Of a stretch of DNA of 6,056 nucleotides, positions 1 through 5,973 are shown piece after piece (within the stretch, counting starts at the first letter, position 1; each line of letters opens with the position of its first letter). Position numbers and translations under genes: made by a program. The stretch lies in NCBI GenBank assembly GCA_003488105.1, contig DNMS01000338.1:1-6056 (forward strand), in the 5' to 3' direction. The notes beneath the pieces were generated by a model. That model was given only the letters and a program-made list of their open reading frames with translations. It ran no database searches and was not told the DNA's origin. This DNA is from Rhodospirillaceae bacterium. Lineage in GTDB: Bacteria > Pseudomonadota > Alphaproteobacteria > Rhodospirillales_A > Casp-alpha2.

Positions 1-1342
1 GGGCTTCCTTCGGCTTCGGCTTGTTCCAGTCTTCCAGCGCCGTTTTTAGATGAGATGGCCCGGAGGCATTGTCCGTCAGGTGGTTGGCCATGGCGTTGCG
101 GCCAGCCTGGAACATGCTCATGTAGCGGGAATCCTGTAGCAGGTATTCCTCGTAGCGGTCGGAGAAGGACGAGGCATGGGATTTCTTGAAGCCCATGACC
201 TGGACGCTGTCGGCCAGAATGCGGGACCGCGTCGCGGGATCCAGGTCGCGCTTTGACGACAAGGATTCACAGGCGCCGGCAAGGAACAGGTTGATCCCGA
301 ACTTGGTGAAGTTGTCGAGCTTCTTCTTGTCCTGCCCGGTGACGTCGAGAAGCTGGCCCAGGAACTTCATCATATAGGTCTTCTGCTTTTCGCCGGCGGC
401 GTCGAGCATGGGTTGCGCTTCCTGGCCACCGCCATACTTGTCGGCCTCCAGGGTCACACCGCGCTTGGTTTCGTCGTTGTCCAGTTCCGCGCGCAGGCGT
501 TGATTGGCATCGTCGTCGTTCTCGCCGCGGGCGACCTCTTCGGCCTTGGCCTGTTCGCGCCAATCACCGACCGTGCCTTCGGGCTTTTCCGTATCGATTT
601 CGATGGTGTTCGCCGGCGGTTGCCCCAGTGCCGATGCCGCCCGATCAAGGATCGACGTCACACTGGTGCCACCGACTGCCCGTTGCGTGGTCATGCTGCT
701 GGACGCTTGCCGCCCCTTGAGCCGAATGTTCCGGAGATAGGTGATCGCCAGGGTCGAGGCGGTCAGAAGGAAGCTTGCGACAAAGACCAGGAAGATGGCG
801 TTGGCCTCGATCGTGCCGGAAATCTTGTAGCCGAACAGCATCTTGCCGCTGAAATACCAGGAAAAGGCAACTGCGAACCCGCCTGACACCAGCAGACTGA
901 CCAGGGCCAGCATGAGCATCTTGACGACGACTGTCGTCGCCGTTGCGGTGATGCTGTTGGCGTTGCTTGCGGCGCGGCGCTTTTTCGGCGCGTCGTCGTC
1001 ATCGTCGTAATAATCATCATCGTCGTCGTCACCGCGGGACATGGACCAGTCGCCGCCACCGCCACCGCTGTCACTACCACTGCCGCGGCTGCCGCCGATG
1101 TCGCGAAAGCCCTTATGTTCCTCGGCGCCCTTGGGGCCGCGGTAGATGGTCGTGTCCTGATGGTTGCCGAGTTCGCTGTCATAGGTTTCCTTGACCACCT
1201 TGACGGCGTCGAAACCGGGCGTTTTCTCGACTTTTTTGGCTTCTTCGATGGCCTTTTCACGCTGCGCGGCGCCGAACTGGGCATGGATCGACCAACGGCC
1301 GGCCTGCTGCACGTGGACCTCAAAATGAATGTGTCTTGCCAT
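1..1342 (-). CDS. Two-pass membrane protein, 3' end outside window; possible class III cyclase N-terminal part
   Basis: The frame is open without a stop from the ATG at 1342 to the window edge, giving 447 codons with no stop yet. Residues 1 to about 75 (starting MARHIHFEVHVQQAGRWSIH) look like a small mixed alpha/beta domain. A Gly/Ser-rich linker follows, then an acidic run at 105-117 (11 Asp and 2 Tyr) and a basic patch KKRR at 120-123. Two hydrophobic helices lie at about 141-164 and 180-203, joined by a short loop. The remainder is soluble, with a charged Asp/Glu-rich stretch and then a helical region at about 320-435 containing NLFLAGACESL (351-361) and YEEYLLQDSRYMSMFQ (397-412). From memory this last region resembles sequence preceding the catalytic domain of alphaproteobacterial adenylate/guanylate cyclases, but no catalytic motif lies in the window, so that function is only a guess. 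No good Shine-Dalgarno is visible; the nearest GGGGAG is 16 nt from the ATG. The gene is certain and its function is not. Confidence 0.88.
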   Translation of the reverse strand, partial: MARHIHFEVHVQQAGRWSIHAQFGAAQREKAIEEAKKVEKTPGFDAVKVVKETYDSELGNHQDTTIYRGPKGAEEHKGFRDIGGSRGSGSDSGGGGGDWSMSRGDDDDDDYYDDDDDAPKKRRAASNANSITATATTVVVKMLMLALVSLLVSGGFAVAFSWYFSGKMLFGYKISGTIEANAIFLVFVASFLLTASTLAITYLRNIRLKGRQASSSMTTQRAVGGTSVTSILDRAASALGQPPANTIEIDTEKPEGTVGDWREQAKAEEVARGENDDDANQRLRAELDNDETKRGVTLEADKYGGGQEAQPMLDAAGEKQKTYMMKFLGQLLDVTGQDKKKLDNFTKFGINLFLAGACESLSSKRDLDPATRSRILADSVQVMGFKKSHASSFSDRYEEYLLQDSRYMSMFQAGRNAMANHLTDNASGPSHLKTALEDWNKPKPKEA

Positions 1343-1387
1343 GGCCGTTACCCAGCCGCTCCCCATTAATCAGACCGAATTGCCGTC

Positions 1388-1425
1388 GTAGCCACAAGTC
1401 GCCTTCCCCGGTCGAACGGGGCTAC
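1388..1425 (-). promoter_or_regulatory. Possible leader stem-loop upstream of the membrane-protein gene
   Basis: An inner inverted repeat pairs CCCCG (1406-1410) with CGGGG (1417-1421) across a 6-base loop. An outer pair, GTAGCC (1388-1393) and GGCTAC (1420-1425), competes with it for two bases. It lies 46-83 bases upstream of the start codon, so it may fold in the untranslated leader. No riboswitch family is recognised and the pairing could be chance in GC-rich DNA. Confidence 0.25.
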
Positions 1426-1505
1426 CGGATATTTCGGCACGTCCCAGAAGAGCAATTTTGATGCGGGGCGGTAAACAATTCCCTACCCGATTGAATAAAA
1501 GTTAG

Positions 1506-1524
1506 CATAGCTGTCCAAGCTATG
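1506..1524. promoter_or_regulatory. 7-bp inverted repeat, candidate operator
   Basis: CATAGCT, five bases (gtcca), then AGCTATG form a perfect 7-bp dyad in the AT-richer part of the gap, about 165-180 bases upstream of the membrane-protein start. On the minus strand a weak sigma70-like pair overlaps or follows it: TTGGAC, 17 bases, then TTCAAT. This placement suits an operator at a promoter. It has no run of T on either side that would make it a terminator. The regulator is unknown. Confidence 0.35.
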
Positions 1525-1558
1525 GGAGGGGTTGATTTTAACCACCTTATTCTAGGGA

Positions 1559-1604
1559 TTGTGCATGGAAAAGGGCGCGCCCTTTGGGTGCGCCCTTGTG
1601 CATG
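1559..1604. repeat. 9-bp direct repeat flanking the rpmE terminator
   Basis: TTGTGCATG occurs at 1559-1567 and again at 1596-1604, bracketing the terminator hairpin; the second copy overlaps the hairpin end by two bases. Nothing else links it to a mobile element. Confidence 0.4.
1569..1597 (-). terminator. Rho-independent terminator of rpmE
   Basis: On the minus strand AAGGGCGC and GCGCCCTT form an 8-bp GC-rich stem (plus-strand arms 1571-1578 and 1590-1597) with an 11-base loop, followed by a short T run (TTTT counting the stem end). It begins about 60 bases after the rpmE stop. The left arm also belongs to a 16-bp perfect palindrome (1570-1585), so an alternative fold exists. The T tract is short, so termination may be incomplete. 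Confidence 0.6.
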
Positions 1605-1656
1605 TCGATCCAGGTTCCGGACATCGCCGGAGACAGCCCCCGAAGGGACGGTATCC

Positions 1657-1884
1657 CTACATCTTCAGGCCGCTATTCCCGAACCGCTTGTTGAAGCGCG
1701 CAAGGCGTCCGCCGGCATCAACCAAGCGGTGTCCGCCGCCTGTCCAAGCCGGATGGCTCTTCGGGTCGACTTCCAGCTTCAGCACATCGCCGGGGTTGCC
1801 CCAGGTGCTGCGCGTCGTGAACGAGCTACCATCCGTCATCTGAACGGTGATTTCGTGGTAGTCCGGGTGGATATCTTTTTTCAT
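1657..1884 (-). CDS. rpmE: 50S ribosomal protein L31
   Basis: This 75-residue protein of the large ribosomal subunit begins [20 protein letters not shown] and carries the L31 signatures [15 protein letters not shown] and RFNKRFG; the length is normal for the family. It contains no cysteine, so it is the form that lacks the zinc-binding CxxC pairs, as is usual in Alphaproteobacteria. The ATG at 1884 is chosen because GGAG sits 9 nt upstream; a TTG at 1902 would add six unconserved residues. The gene diverges from cyaY, appears to be monocistronic, and is followed by a hairpin terminator. Confidence 0.96.
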   Translation of the reverse strand: MKKDIHPDYHEITVQMTDGSSFTTRSTWGNPGDVLKLEVDPKSHPAWTGGGHRLVDAGGRLARFNKRFGNSGLKM

Positions 1885-1889
1885 TTGGC

Positions 1890-1919
1890 TTGGCTCCGGC
1901 AAAAGTGGCGCTCTATATA
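1890..1919 (+). promoter_or_regulatory. Putative promoter of cyaY sharing the same TATATA box
   Basis: On the plus strand TTGGCT (1890-1895) precedes the same TATATA (1914-1919) by 18 bases. The -35 matches consensus at four of six positions. Transcription from here would give cyaY a leader of about 75-80 bases. TATATA is its own reverse complement, so one box could serve both divergent genes. Confidence 0.3.
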
Positions 1920-1942
1920 CAGACCTGACCTGCTATGCGCAA
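1914..1942 (-). promoter_or_regulatory. Putative sigma70 promoter of rpmE
   Basis: On the minus strand TTGCGC (plus 1937-1942) is followed after exactly 17 bases by TATATA (plus 1914-1919), about 30 bases upstream of the rpmE ATG. The -10 matches consensus at four of six positions and the -35 at three. Spacing and distance to the gene fit, but the call rests on motif likeness only. Confidence 0.45.
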
Positions 1943-2004
1943 GGTTTCATGAATCCTGGCTGGTCCACTGGCCTTTTCGACCCAAACTCAAGGAGTTTCT
2001 CCGC

Positions 2005-2334
2005 ATGTCCCTGGACGACACGTCATTCACGCATATCGCCGACAAGACCTTGGAATCGTTCATGGATGCAATCGAGGCAGTGCTCGGTGATCAGGCCGAC
2101 GTGGATCTGGAAGGCGGCATCCTGACCATCGAATTGGACACGGGTGGCCAGTACGTGATCAACAAGCACGCGCCCAACCGCCAGATCTGGATGTCGTCGC
2201 CGGTCAGCGGTGCCACCCATTACGATTTTGACGGGGACAAGGAACAGTGGCGCTGTACGCGGTCGGGCGACTTCCTGGACGAGAAGCTGGTGGCGGAACT
2301 CAAGGCGTCAACGGGGGTCGCTGTTCGTCTGTGA
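2005..2334 (+). CDS. cyaY: CyaY, bacterial frataxin
   Basis: This 109-residue cytoplasmic protein belongs to the frataxin family, which binds iron and modulates IscS-dependent iron-sulfur cluster assembly. An acidic N-terminal helix (about 7-27, many Asp/Glu) is followed by beta strands containing the family core NKHAPNRQIWMSSPVSG (53-69), then HYDF (72-75) and W82, and a C-terminal helix (89-101). The length matches the usual ~106-110 residues. The ATG at 2005 is set by AGGAG at 1991-1995, 9 nt upstream; the frame stays open further upstream to 1522, but that part runs antisense through rpmE. Its 3' end overlaps the convergent MFS gene by 27 bp. No isc/suf genes are in the window, so the Fe-S role is inferred from the family. 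Confidence 0.95.
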   Translation: MSLDDTSFTHIADKTLESFMDAIEAVLGDQADVDLEGGILTIELDTGGQYVINKHAPNRQIWMSSPVSGATHYDFDGDKEQWRCTRSGDFLDEKLVAELKASTGVAVRL

Positions 2335-3513
2335 TGATGGGGCGGGGCGCAGTCCCGCCGGAACGGCGAGGGCCAGGAGCAACACCGCCGCCATCACCAG
2401 GGCGCCCGAATAATAGGGCCAATCCCGCCCGATCTGGGCGAACAGAATTCCTGCCCAGGCCGGGCCCAGGACGCGGGCCAGGGTTGTCGCCGACCGTGTC
2501 ACGCCCATCACGCCGCCCTGGTCCGTGTCGGGAACCTGTTGGGAAATCAAACTGTTATAGGCTGGATTGATGACGCTAAAGCCGTAGGCCGCGACGGCCA
2601 TGGCGACCAGCAGATGCCAGACCTGGGTACAGAAGGGGATGGCGCCGATGCCGAGGGCGAGGGCGGCCGCCCCTTGGATCAGCAACGCCCGTTCGCCGAA
2701 GCGTTTGGCGAGACGCCCCATCAAGCCGCCCTGGACCGCCGCCGACAGCAGGCCGACATAGGCGAACAGCCAACCGTTCTGTTCCGGGCCCCAGTCGAAG
2801 GCGCGCCGCGACCACATGGCGAAAGTGGTCTCCAGGCCCGCGAACACGAAGGTCGCGAGGAACCCTAGCAGCATCAGCAGCCCCACCCCGGGCAGTCTTA
2901 AGGCATCCGCGAACTGCGCCAGGCGCCGTCGGCGCGGCATCGCCGCCGCGCGGGCGCGGACCTCGGCCGACAGAGATTCCGGCAGTTTCACCAGTCCGAG
3001 CAGAAGGGCGAGTAGGGACAGACCGGCGGCGGCCAGGGCCGGGCTGCGGTAATCGGCGGTCAGAGGGTCCGGCCCGGCCAGGATGCCGCCGATGGCGGGG
3101 CCCAGGATGAAACCGATGCCAAAGGCGGCACCGATCATTCCCATACCCTTGGCGCGGTTCTCCTTGGTCGTGATGTCGGCCATATAGGCGAAGGCCGCGG
3201 ATATGTTGCCGGCCATCAGGCCGCCCAGGGTGCGCGCCATGAACAGCATCCACAGCGCATCGGCGAAGGCCAGCCAGACATAGGCCGCCGCCGCCCCGGC
3301 GAGGCTCAGCAGCAGGACCGGCCGCCGTCCGGCATGATCGCTGAGCCGTCCCCACAGGGGCGCGGAAATGAACTGGGCCAGGGAATAGGTCGCCATCAAC
3401 AGGCCGACGGTCTGCGGGTCGGCCTGGAAATGTTCACCGTAGAACGGCAGCAGCGGAATGATGATACCGAAACCGATAAGATCGACGACGACGATCAGGA
3501 AAATAGCGAGCAT
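2308..3513 (-). CDS. MFS drug-type exporter, TetA/DHA1-like
   Basis: A 401-residue inner-membrane transporter of the major facilitator superfamily, about the usual length for a 12-helix proton-coupled exporter. The first helix holds DLIGFGIIIPLLP (11-23), typical of TetA/DHA1 members. Motif A is GRLSDHAGRRP (55-65) between helices 2 and 3, with D59 and R63/R64. R94 in ARTLGG lies in helix 4 (motif B position). The antiporter motif C is GFILGPAIGG (134-143) in helix 5. These support proton/substrate antiport, but the substrate cannot be read. The ATG at 3513 lies 13 bases after the MotB-like stop, has no clear Shine-Dalgarno, and is the only ATG before an in-frame upstream stop; translational coupling is likely. 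It is probably the last gene of the operon and overlaps cyaY tail-to-tail. Confidence 0.92.
   Translation of the reverse strand: MLAIFLIVVVDLIGFGIIIPLLPFYGEHFQADPQTVGLLMATYSLAQFISAPLWGRLSDHAGRRPVLLLSLAGAAAAYVWLAFADALWMLFMARTLGGLMAGNISAAFAYMADITTKENRAKGMGMIGAAFGIGFILGPAIGGILAGPDPLTADYRSPALAAAGLSLLALLLGLVKLPESLSAEVRARAAAMPRRRRLAQFADALRLPGVGLLMLLGFLATFVFAGLETTFAMWSRRAFDWGPEQNGWLFAYVGLLSAAVQGGLMGRLAKRFGERALLIQGAAALALGIGAIPFCTQVWHLLVAMAVAAYGFSVINPAYNSLISQQVPDTDQGGVMGVTRSATTLARVLGPAWAGILFAQIGRDWPYYSGALVMAAVLLLALAVPAGLRPAPSSQTNSDPR
2341..2359 (+). terminator. GC-rich stem-loop just after cyaY, no T tract
   Basis: GGCGGG (2341-2346) and CCCGCC (2354-2359) can pair across a 7-base loop, starting six bases after the cyaY stop. 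There is no T run, so it is not a classical intrinsic terminator; it may protect the mRNA 3' end. It lies inside the C-terminal codons of the convergent MFS gene, so the GC-rich pairing may be a by-product of coding. Confidence 0.25.
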
Positions 3514-3526
3514 TCTGGTTGGCCGA

Positions 3527-4762
3527 TCAGCGCTGGGTTAGTTTGAGTTCGATCCGGCGGTTTCGCCGAAGCGCGATTTCATCGACACCGGGGTCAATGG
3601 GCCGGTTGGCTGCGAACCCGGCGGCGACCAGACGCACGGGAGGAAGTCCCTGGTCGATCAGGTATTTGACCACGGAGATGGCGCGCGCCGCCGACAATTC
3701 CCAGTTGGAGGGGAAGCGGGCCGTGGAAATGGGCGTTTTATCCGTATGTCCGTCGACGCGGAGCACCCAGTCGATGTCCTCGGGGATTTTCACGATCAGT
3801 TCCTTGAGGGTCTGGGCCAGGGCTGCCATCTGTTCCTTGCCCGCCGGGCCCAGTTCGGCGGAGGCGACGTCGAACAGCACCTCCGACTGGAACACGAAAC
3901 GGTCGCCGACGATGCGGATGCCGGGCCGATTGCCGAGAACCTCGCGCAGACGGCCGAAGAATTCCGAGCGGTAGCGGCTGAGTTCCTGAACCTTGGACGC
4001 CAGCGCGGCGTTGAGCCGCTTACCCAGGCTTTCGATCTGCACGCCTTGCGATTGGGCCTTTTCCTCGGCTGCACGGAGCGTTGCCTCAAGCGTCGCCAAC
4101 TGTTCGCGCAGCGCCGCCAATTGGCGGTTCATCAGGGCGACCTGGGCGCGGGCGCTCTCGGAAATCTGGCGCTCGTTGATCAGCGCCTCGCCCTTTTCGT
4201 TGGCCTGTTTACCAAGCTCCATGACCTTGGCGGTCAACTCGTCGCGCAGCGCCGTCAGGGCCTCGATCTCGCGTGCCAGATTGTTCAGGCGCTGCACGCG
4301 GTCGGCCAGTTCCTCCTCGCGGACCGCGAGCGTCTTCTTGGTATCCGCCAACGAGGTTTCCAGGCGGCCGATGGTCTGGCGGCTGGTTTCCATGGAAACC
4401 ATGGCGTCGACAAGCTGCTGTTCGGCGGATTCGGCGCGCATGCGCAATTCGGCGACGCTGGTGCTCAGCCGCTCACGCTCGCCGACCGAGGCTTCGAGCT
4501 CCGTCGACAGGCGGCTGACGTCAGCGCGCAGGCTGTCCGTGGTCTTGCGTTCCAGGGCCAATAGGCTCGCCAGTTCGCTGATCTCACCCTCCAGCTTGCG
4601 CAACGCCTGATCGCGCCCCGTCAACGCCTGTCCCAAAAACACCTGGGCCATGATGAAGATCAGCAACAGGAAGATGATGACCATCAGCAGCGTCGCCAGG
4701 GCGTCGACGAAGCCGGGCCAGATGTTGGTCGATCGTTCTTGGCGCCTGGCGAGGCTGGCCAT
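3527..4762 (-). CDS. MotB-like protein: TM helix, long coiled coil, OmpA domain
   Basis: This 411-residue protein is probably the peptidoglycan-anchored partner of an ion-driven stator. A short basic N-terminus (R6, R7, R10) precedes a single membrane helix at about 18-43, starting WPGFVDAL; D20 sits where MotB, TolR and ExbD carry the ion-carrying Asp. Residues about 50-265 are almost entirely heptad-like Leu/Glu/Arg/Ala-rich helix. An OmpA/MotB C-terminal domain occupies about 287-408: FDVASAEL (297-304), VDGHTDKTPI (336-345), NWELSAARA (353-361) and RRNRRIEL (399-406), all typical peptidoglycan-binding positions. N-in, C-periplasmic topology follows. AAGG lies five bases before the ATG. 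It is 66 bases downstream of the MotA-like gene and 13 bases before the MFS gene. Flagellar MotB is unlikely because the linker is far longer and no flagellar genes are nearby. Confidence 0.93.
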   Translation of the reverse strand: MASLARRQERSTNIWPGFVDALATLLMVIIFLLLIFIMAQVFLGQALTGRDQALRKLEGEISELASLLALERKTTDSLRADVSRLSTELEASVGERERLSTSVAELRMRAESAEQQLVDAMVSMETSRQTIGRLETSLADTKKTLAVREEELADRVQRLNNLAREIEALTALRDELTAKVMELGKQANEKGEALINERQISESARAQVALMNRQLAALREQLATLEATLRAAEEKAQSQGVQIESLGKRLNAALASKVQELSRYRSEFFGRLREVLGNRPGIRIVGDRFVFQSEVLFDVASAELGPAGKEQMAALAQTLKELIVKIPEDIDWVLRVDGHTDKTPISTARFPSNWELSAARAISVVKYLIDQGLPPVRLVAAGFAANRPIDPGVDEIALRRNRRIELKLTQR

Positions 4763-4796
4763 GGTTACCTTGTCCCTTGCCGGGGGGCCGCGGGGA

Positions 4797-4825
4797 CGTG
4801 ACGGGGACAGAGAACCGGCGTCACG
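4797..4825. promoter_or_regulatory. Stem-loop in the MotA-like/MotB-like intercistronic gap
   Basis: CGTGACG (4797-4803) and CGTCACG (4819-4825) are a perfect 7-bp inverted repeat with a 15-base loop, lying between the upstream gene's stop and the downstream ribosome binding site. With no T tract it is unlikely to terminate transcription; it could set the relative stability or translation of the two subunits, which are needed in unequal amounts in 5:2 stators. That role is inference. Confidence 0.35.
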
Positions 4826-4828
4826 GCG

Positions 4829-5935
4829 TCAGCGGTCATATTCGCCGTCGGCGATGTTGGCCATGGTGCGGGCCAGCAGTTTGATCTCGGACCGCACTTC
4901 CTTGATGATCTCGTCGCGGCCGTGGCTGACGTCGTCGGCCAGACGGGCCACGGAACGGTCCAGGTTGCGAATGCTGGTCTTGGTTTCCGCATCCATGCCC
5001 CCGCCGTCGCTCCGATTCATGCTCTGGGCCATGTCCTTCATCAGCTGCTGCTGCGTGCGAAGGTGATCGGTCAGGGTGTCCAGTTTGTCGGTCAGGGCCA
5101 GGATGCCTTGGTTGGCCTCGGCGCGGCTTTCTTCGCCGCGTGACAGGGTGCGCTGCAGGTTCTCCAGGTTTTCCGCCGACTGTTCCAACAGCGCCTGCAC
5201 ATAAGCCGGCATGGACTGGTCGCCGTCGCCGGAAAGGGCCCCCGACGACAGGCGGGTCAGGCTCGACAGCCATTCTTCCAGGTCGTTATAGAAACGGTTC
5301 TGTGCTTGGCCGGCTTGCAGGTCGAGGAAGCCAAGAATGAGCGAGCCCGACAGCCCGAACAAGGACGACGAAAAGGCCGTGCCCATGCCGGACAGGGGCG
5401 TTTCCAGGCCCTGTTTCAGCTTGTTGAATGTCGCGTTGATGTCGCCGCCGTCGACAGTCAGGCCGACGATCACGTCCTTGACCGAGGCAACCGTTTCCAG
5501 AAGCCCCCAAAAGGTGCCGAGCAGGCCGAGGAAGATCAGAAGGCCGATGATGTAGCGGGAAATATCGCGTGATTCGTCCAGGCGAGACACCAAGCCGTCG
5601 AGCAGAGTGCGCAGCGACGTGGTCGACAGGGTCAGACGGCCGGAGCGTTGGCCCAGCATGCTTGCCATGGGGCCGAGCAGGCGGGGCGGGCTGGGCTGCG
5701 ACAACTGCGCGCCGTCACGGCGGTAGCTTTCTACCCATTCGACCTCGGGCTTCAGGCGCGCGACCTGCAGGAAGTTATAGGCGATGCCCAATGCCAGCAC
5801 CGCCAGGATGCCGCCGTTCAGGGGCGCATTGGCCAGAAAGGCATCGCGCAGCGGTTGGAACAGGGGGGCGCAGACGGCGACGACGGCGCCGAGGAACAGG
5901 ATCATCCTGAGCAGGTATCGATTGGGGCGGGTCAT
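4829..5935 (-). CDS. MotA/TolQ/ExbB-like proton channel protein with C-terminal helical tail
   Basis: This 368-residue inner-membrane protein is probably the channel subunit of the stator completed by the next gene. Hydrophobic helices lie at about 10-28, 39-59, 128-149 and 184-203. Helix 3 reads YIIGLLIFLGLLGTFWGLLE (128-147) and the region before and in helix 4 contains PLSGMGTAFSSSLFGLSGS (179-197), both characteristic of the MotA/TolQ/ExbB family. Between helices 2 and 3 is a cytoplasmic stretch of about 68 residues. After helix 4, residues about 205-368 form a long, mostly helical, charged tail with coiled-coil character (about 250-310 and 330-360). The ATG at 5935 is preceded by TAAGGG ending 9 bases upstream. 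The family is clear; the cellular task is not. Residues 19-45 lie in an 83-bp inverted repeat whose other arm ends the window. The stop is 66 bases before the MotB-like start. Confidence 0.9.
   Translation of the reverse strand: MTRPNRYLLRMILFLGAVVAVCAPLFQPLRDAFLANAPLNGGILAVLALGIAYNFLQVARLKPEVEWVESYRRDGAQLSQPSPPRLLGPMASMLGQRSGRLTLSTTSLRTLLDGLVSRLDESRDISRYIIGLLIFLGLLGTFWGLLETVASVKDVIVGLTVDGGDINATFNKLKQGLETPLSGMGTAFSSSLFGLSGSLILGFLDLQAGQAQNRFYNDLEEWLSSLTRLSSGALSGDGDQSMPAYVQALLEQSAENLENLQRTLSRGEESRAEANQGILALTDKLDTLTDHLRTQQQLMKDMAQSMNRSDGGGMDAETKTSIRNLDRSVARLADDVSHGRDEIIKEVRSEIKLLARTMANIADGEYDR
5800..5882 (-). repeat. Inverted repeat arm 1, inside the MotA-like gene
   Basis: These 83 bases encode residues V19 to A45 of the MotA-like protein and are the exact reverse complement of 5974-6056. 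Pairing stops at 5883, where the gene continues normally to its start codon, so this arm reads as the native copy. Confidence 0.95.
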
Positions 5936-5973
5936 GTAGGGAAGCCCTTACGAGGTCCTTTCGGGGGCACGGG

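Larger units (their letters stand above)
1343..1656. other. Intergenic region between rpmE and the two-pass membrane gene
   Basis: These 314 bases carry no convincing coding frame and are more AT-rich around 1455-1560 than the flanking genes. They hold the rpmE terminator at the right, a 7-bp dyad in the middle and a possible structured leader nearer the membrane-protein start. Since rpmE is transcribed towards this gap and the membrane-protein gene away from it, the gap should contain both the end of one unit and the promoter of the next. Confidence 0.7.

Noticed and set aside
763..1323. A 186-codon minus-strand frame and plus-strand frames over 413-1369
   Set aside because: All lie over the continuous 447-codon minus-strand membrane protein, are low-complexity Arg/Ser/Pro-rich or Gly/Arg-rich, and lack credible starts.
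1388..1430. A tRNA T-arm-like sequence (CCCCG TTCGAC CGGGG on the minus strand)
   Set aside because: The loop is one base short, and no acceptor stem, anticodon arm or CCA end can be found around it.
1559..1604. A small insertion footprint marked by the TTGTGCATG direct repeat
   Set aside because: The enclosed bases are just the terminator hairpin; there are no transposon-type ends and one repeat copy overlaps the stem.
1522..2004. An in-frame upstream extension that would make CyaY 270 residues long
   Set aside because: It runs antisense through rpmE, has no family similarity, and the ATG at 2005 has a good AGGAG and gives the normal frataxin length.
2576..3355. A 259-codon minus-strand frame inside the MFS gene
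   Set aside because: It is a frame-shifted shadow of the exporter, Arg/Gly/Pro-rich with no recognisable motif, while the MFS frame carries all family signatures.
3746..4564. A 272-codon plus-strand reading frame
   Set aside because: It is antisense to the MotB-like coiled coil; its Leu/Gln/Gly/Arg-rich composition is what the complement of that GC-rich repetitive gene gives, and it matches no family I know.
3527..5935. A Zorya anti-phage system
   Set aside because: Only the two membrane subunits resemble ZorA/ZorB in plan; no helicase, nuclease or ZorC/ZorE-like gene is adjacent, and the downstream genes are an MFS exporter and cyaY.
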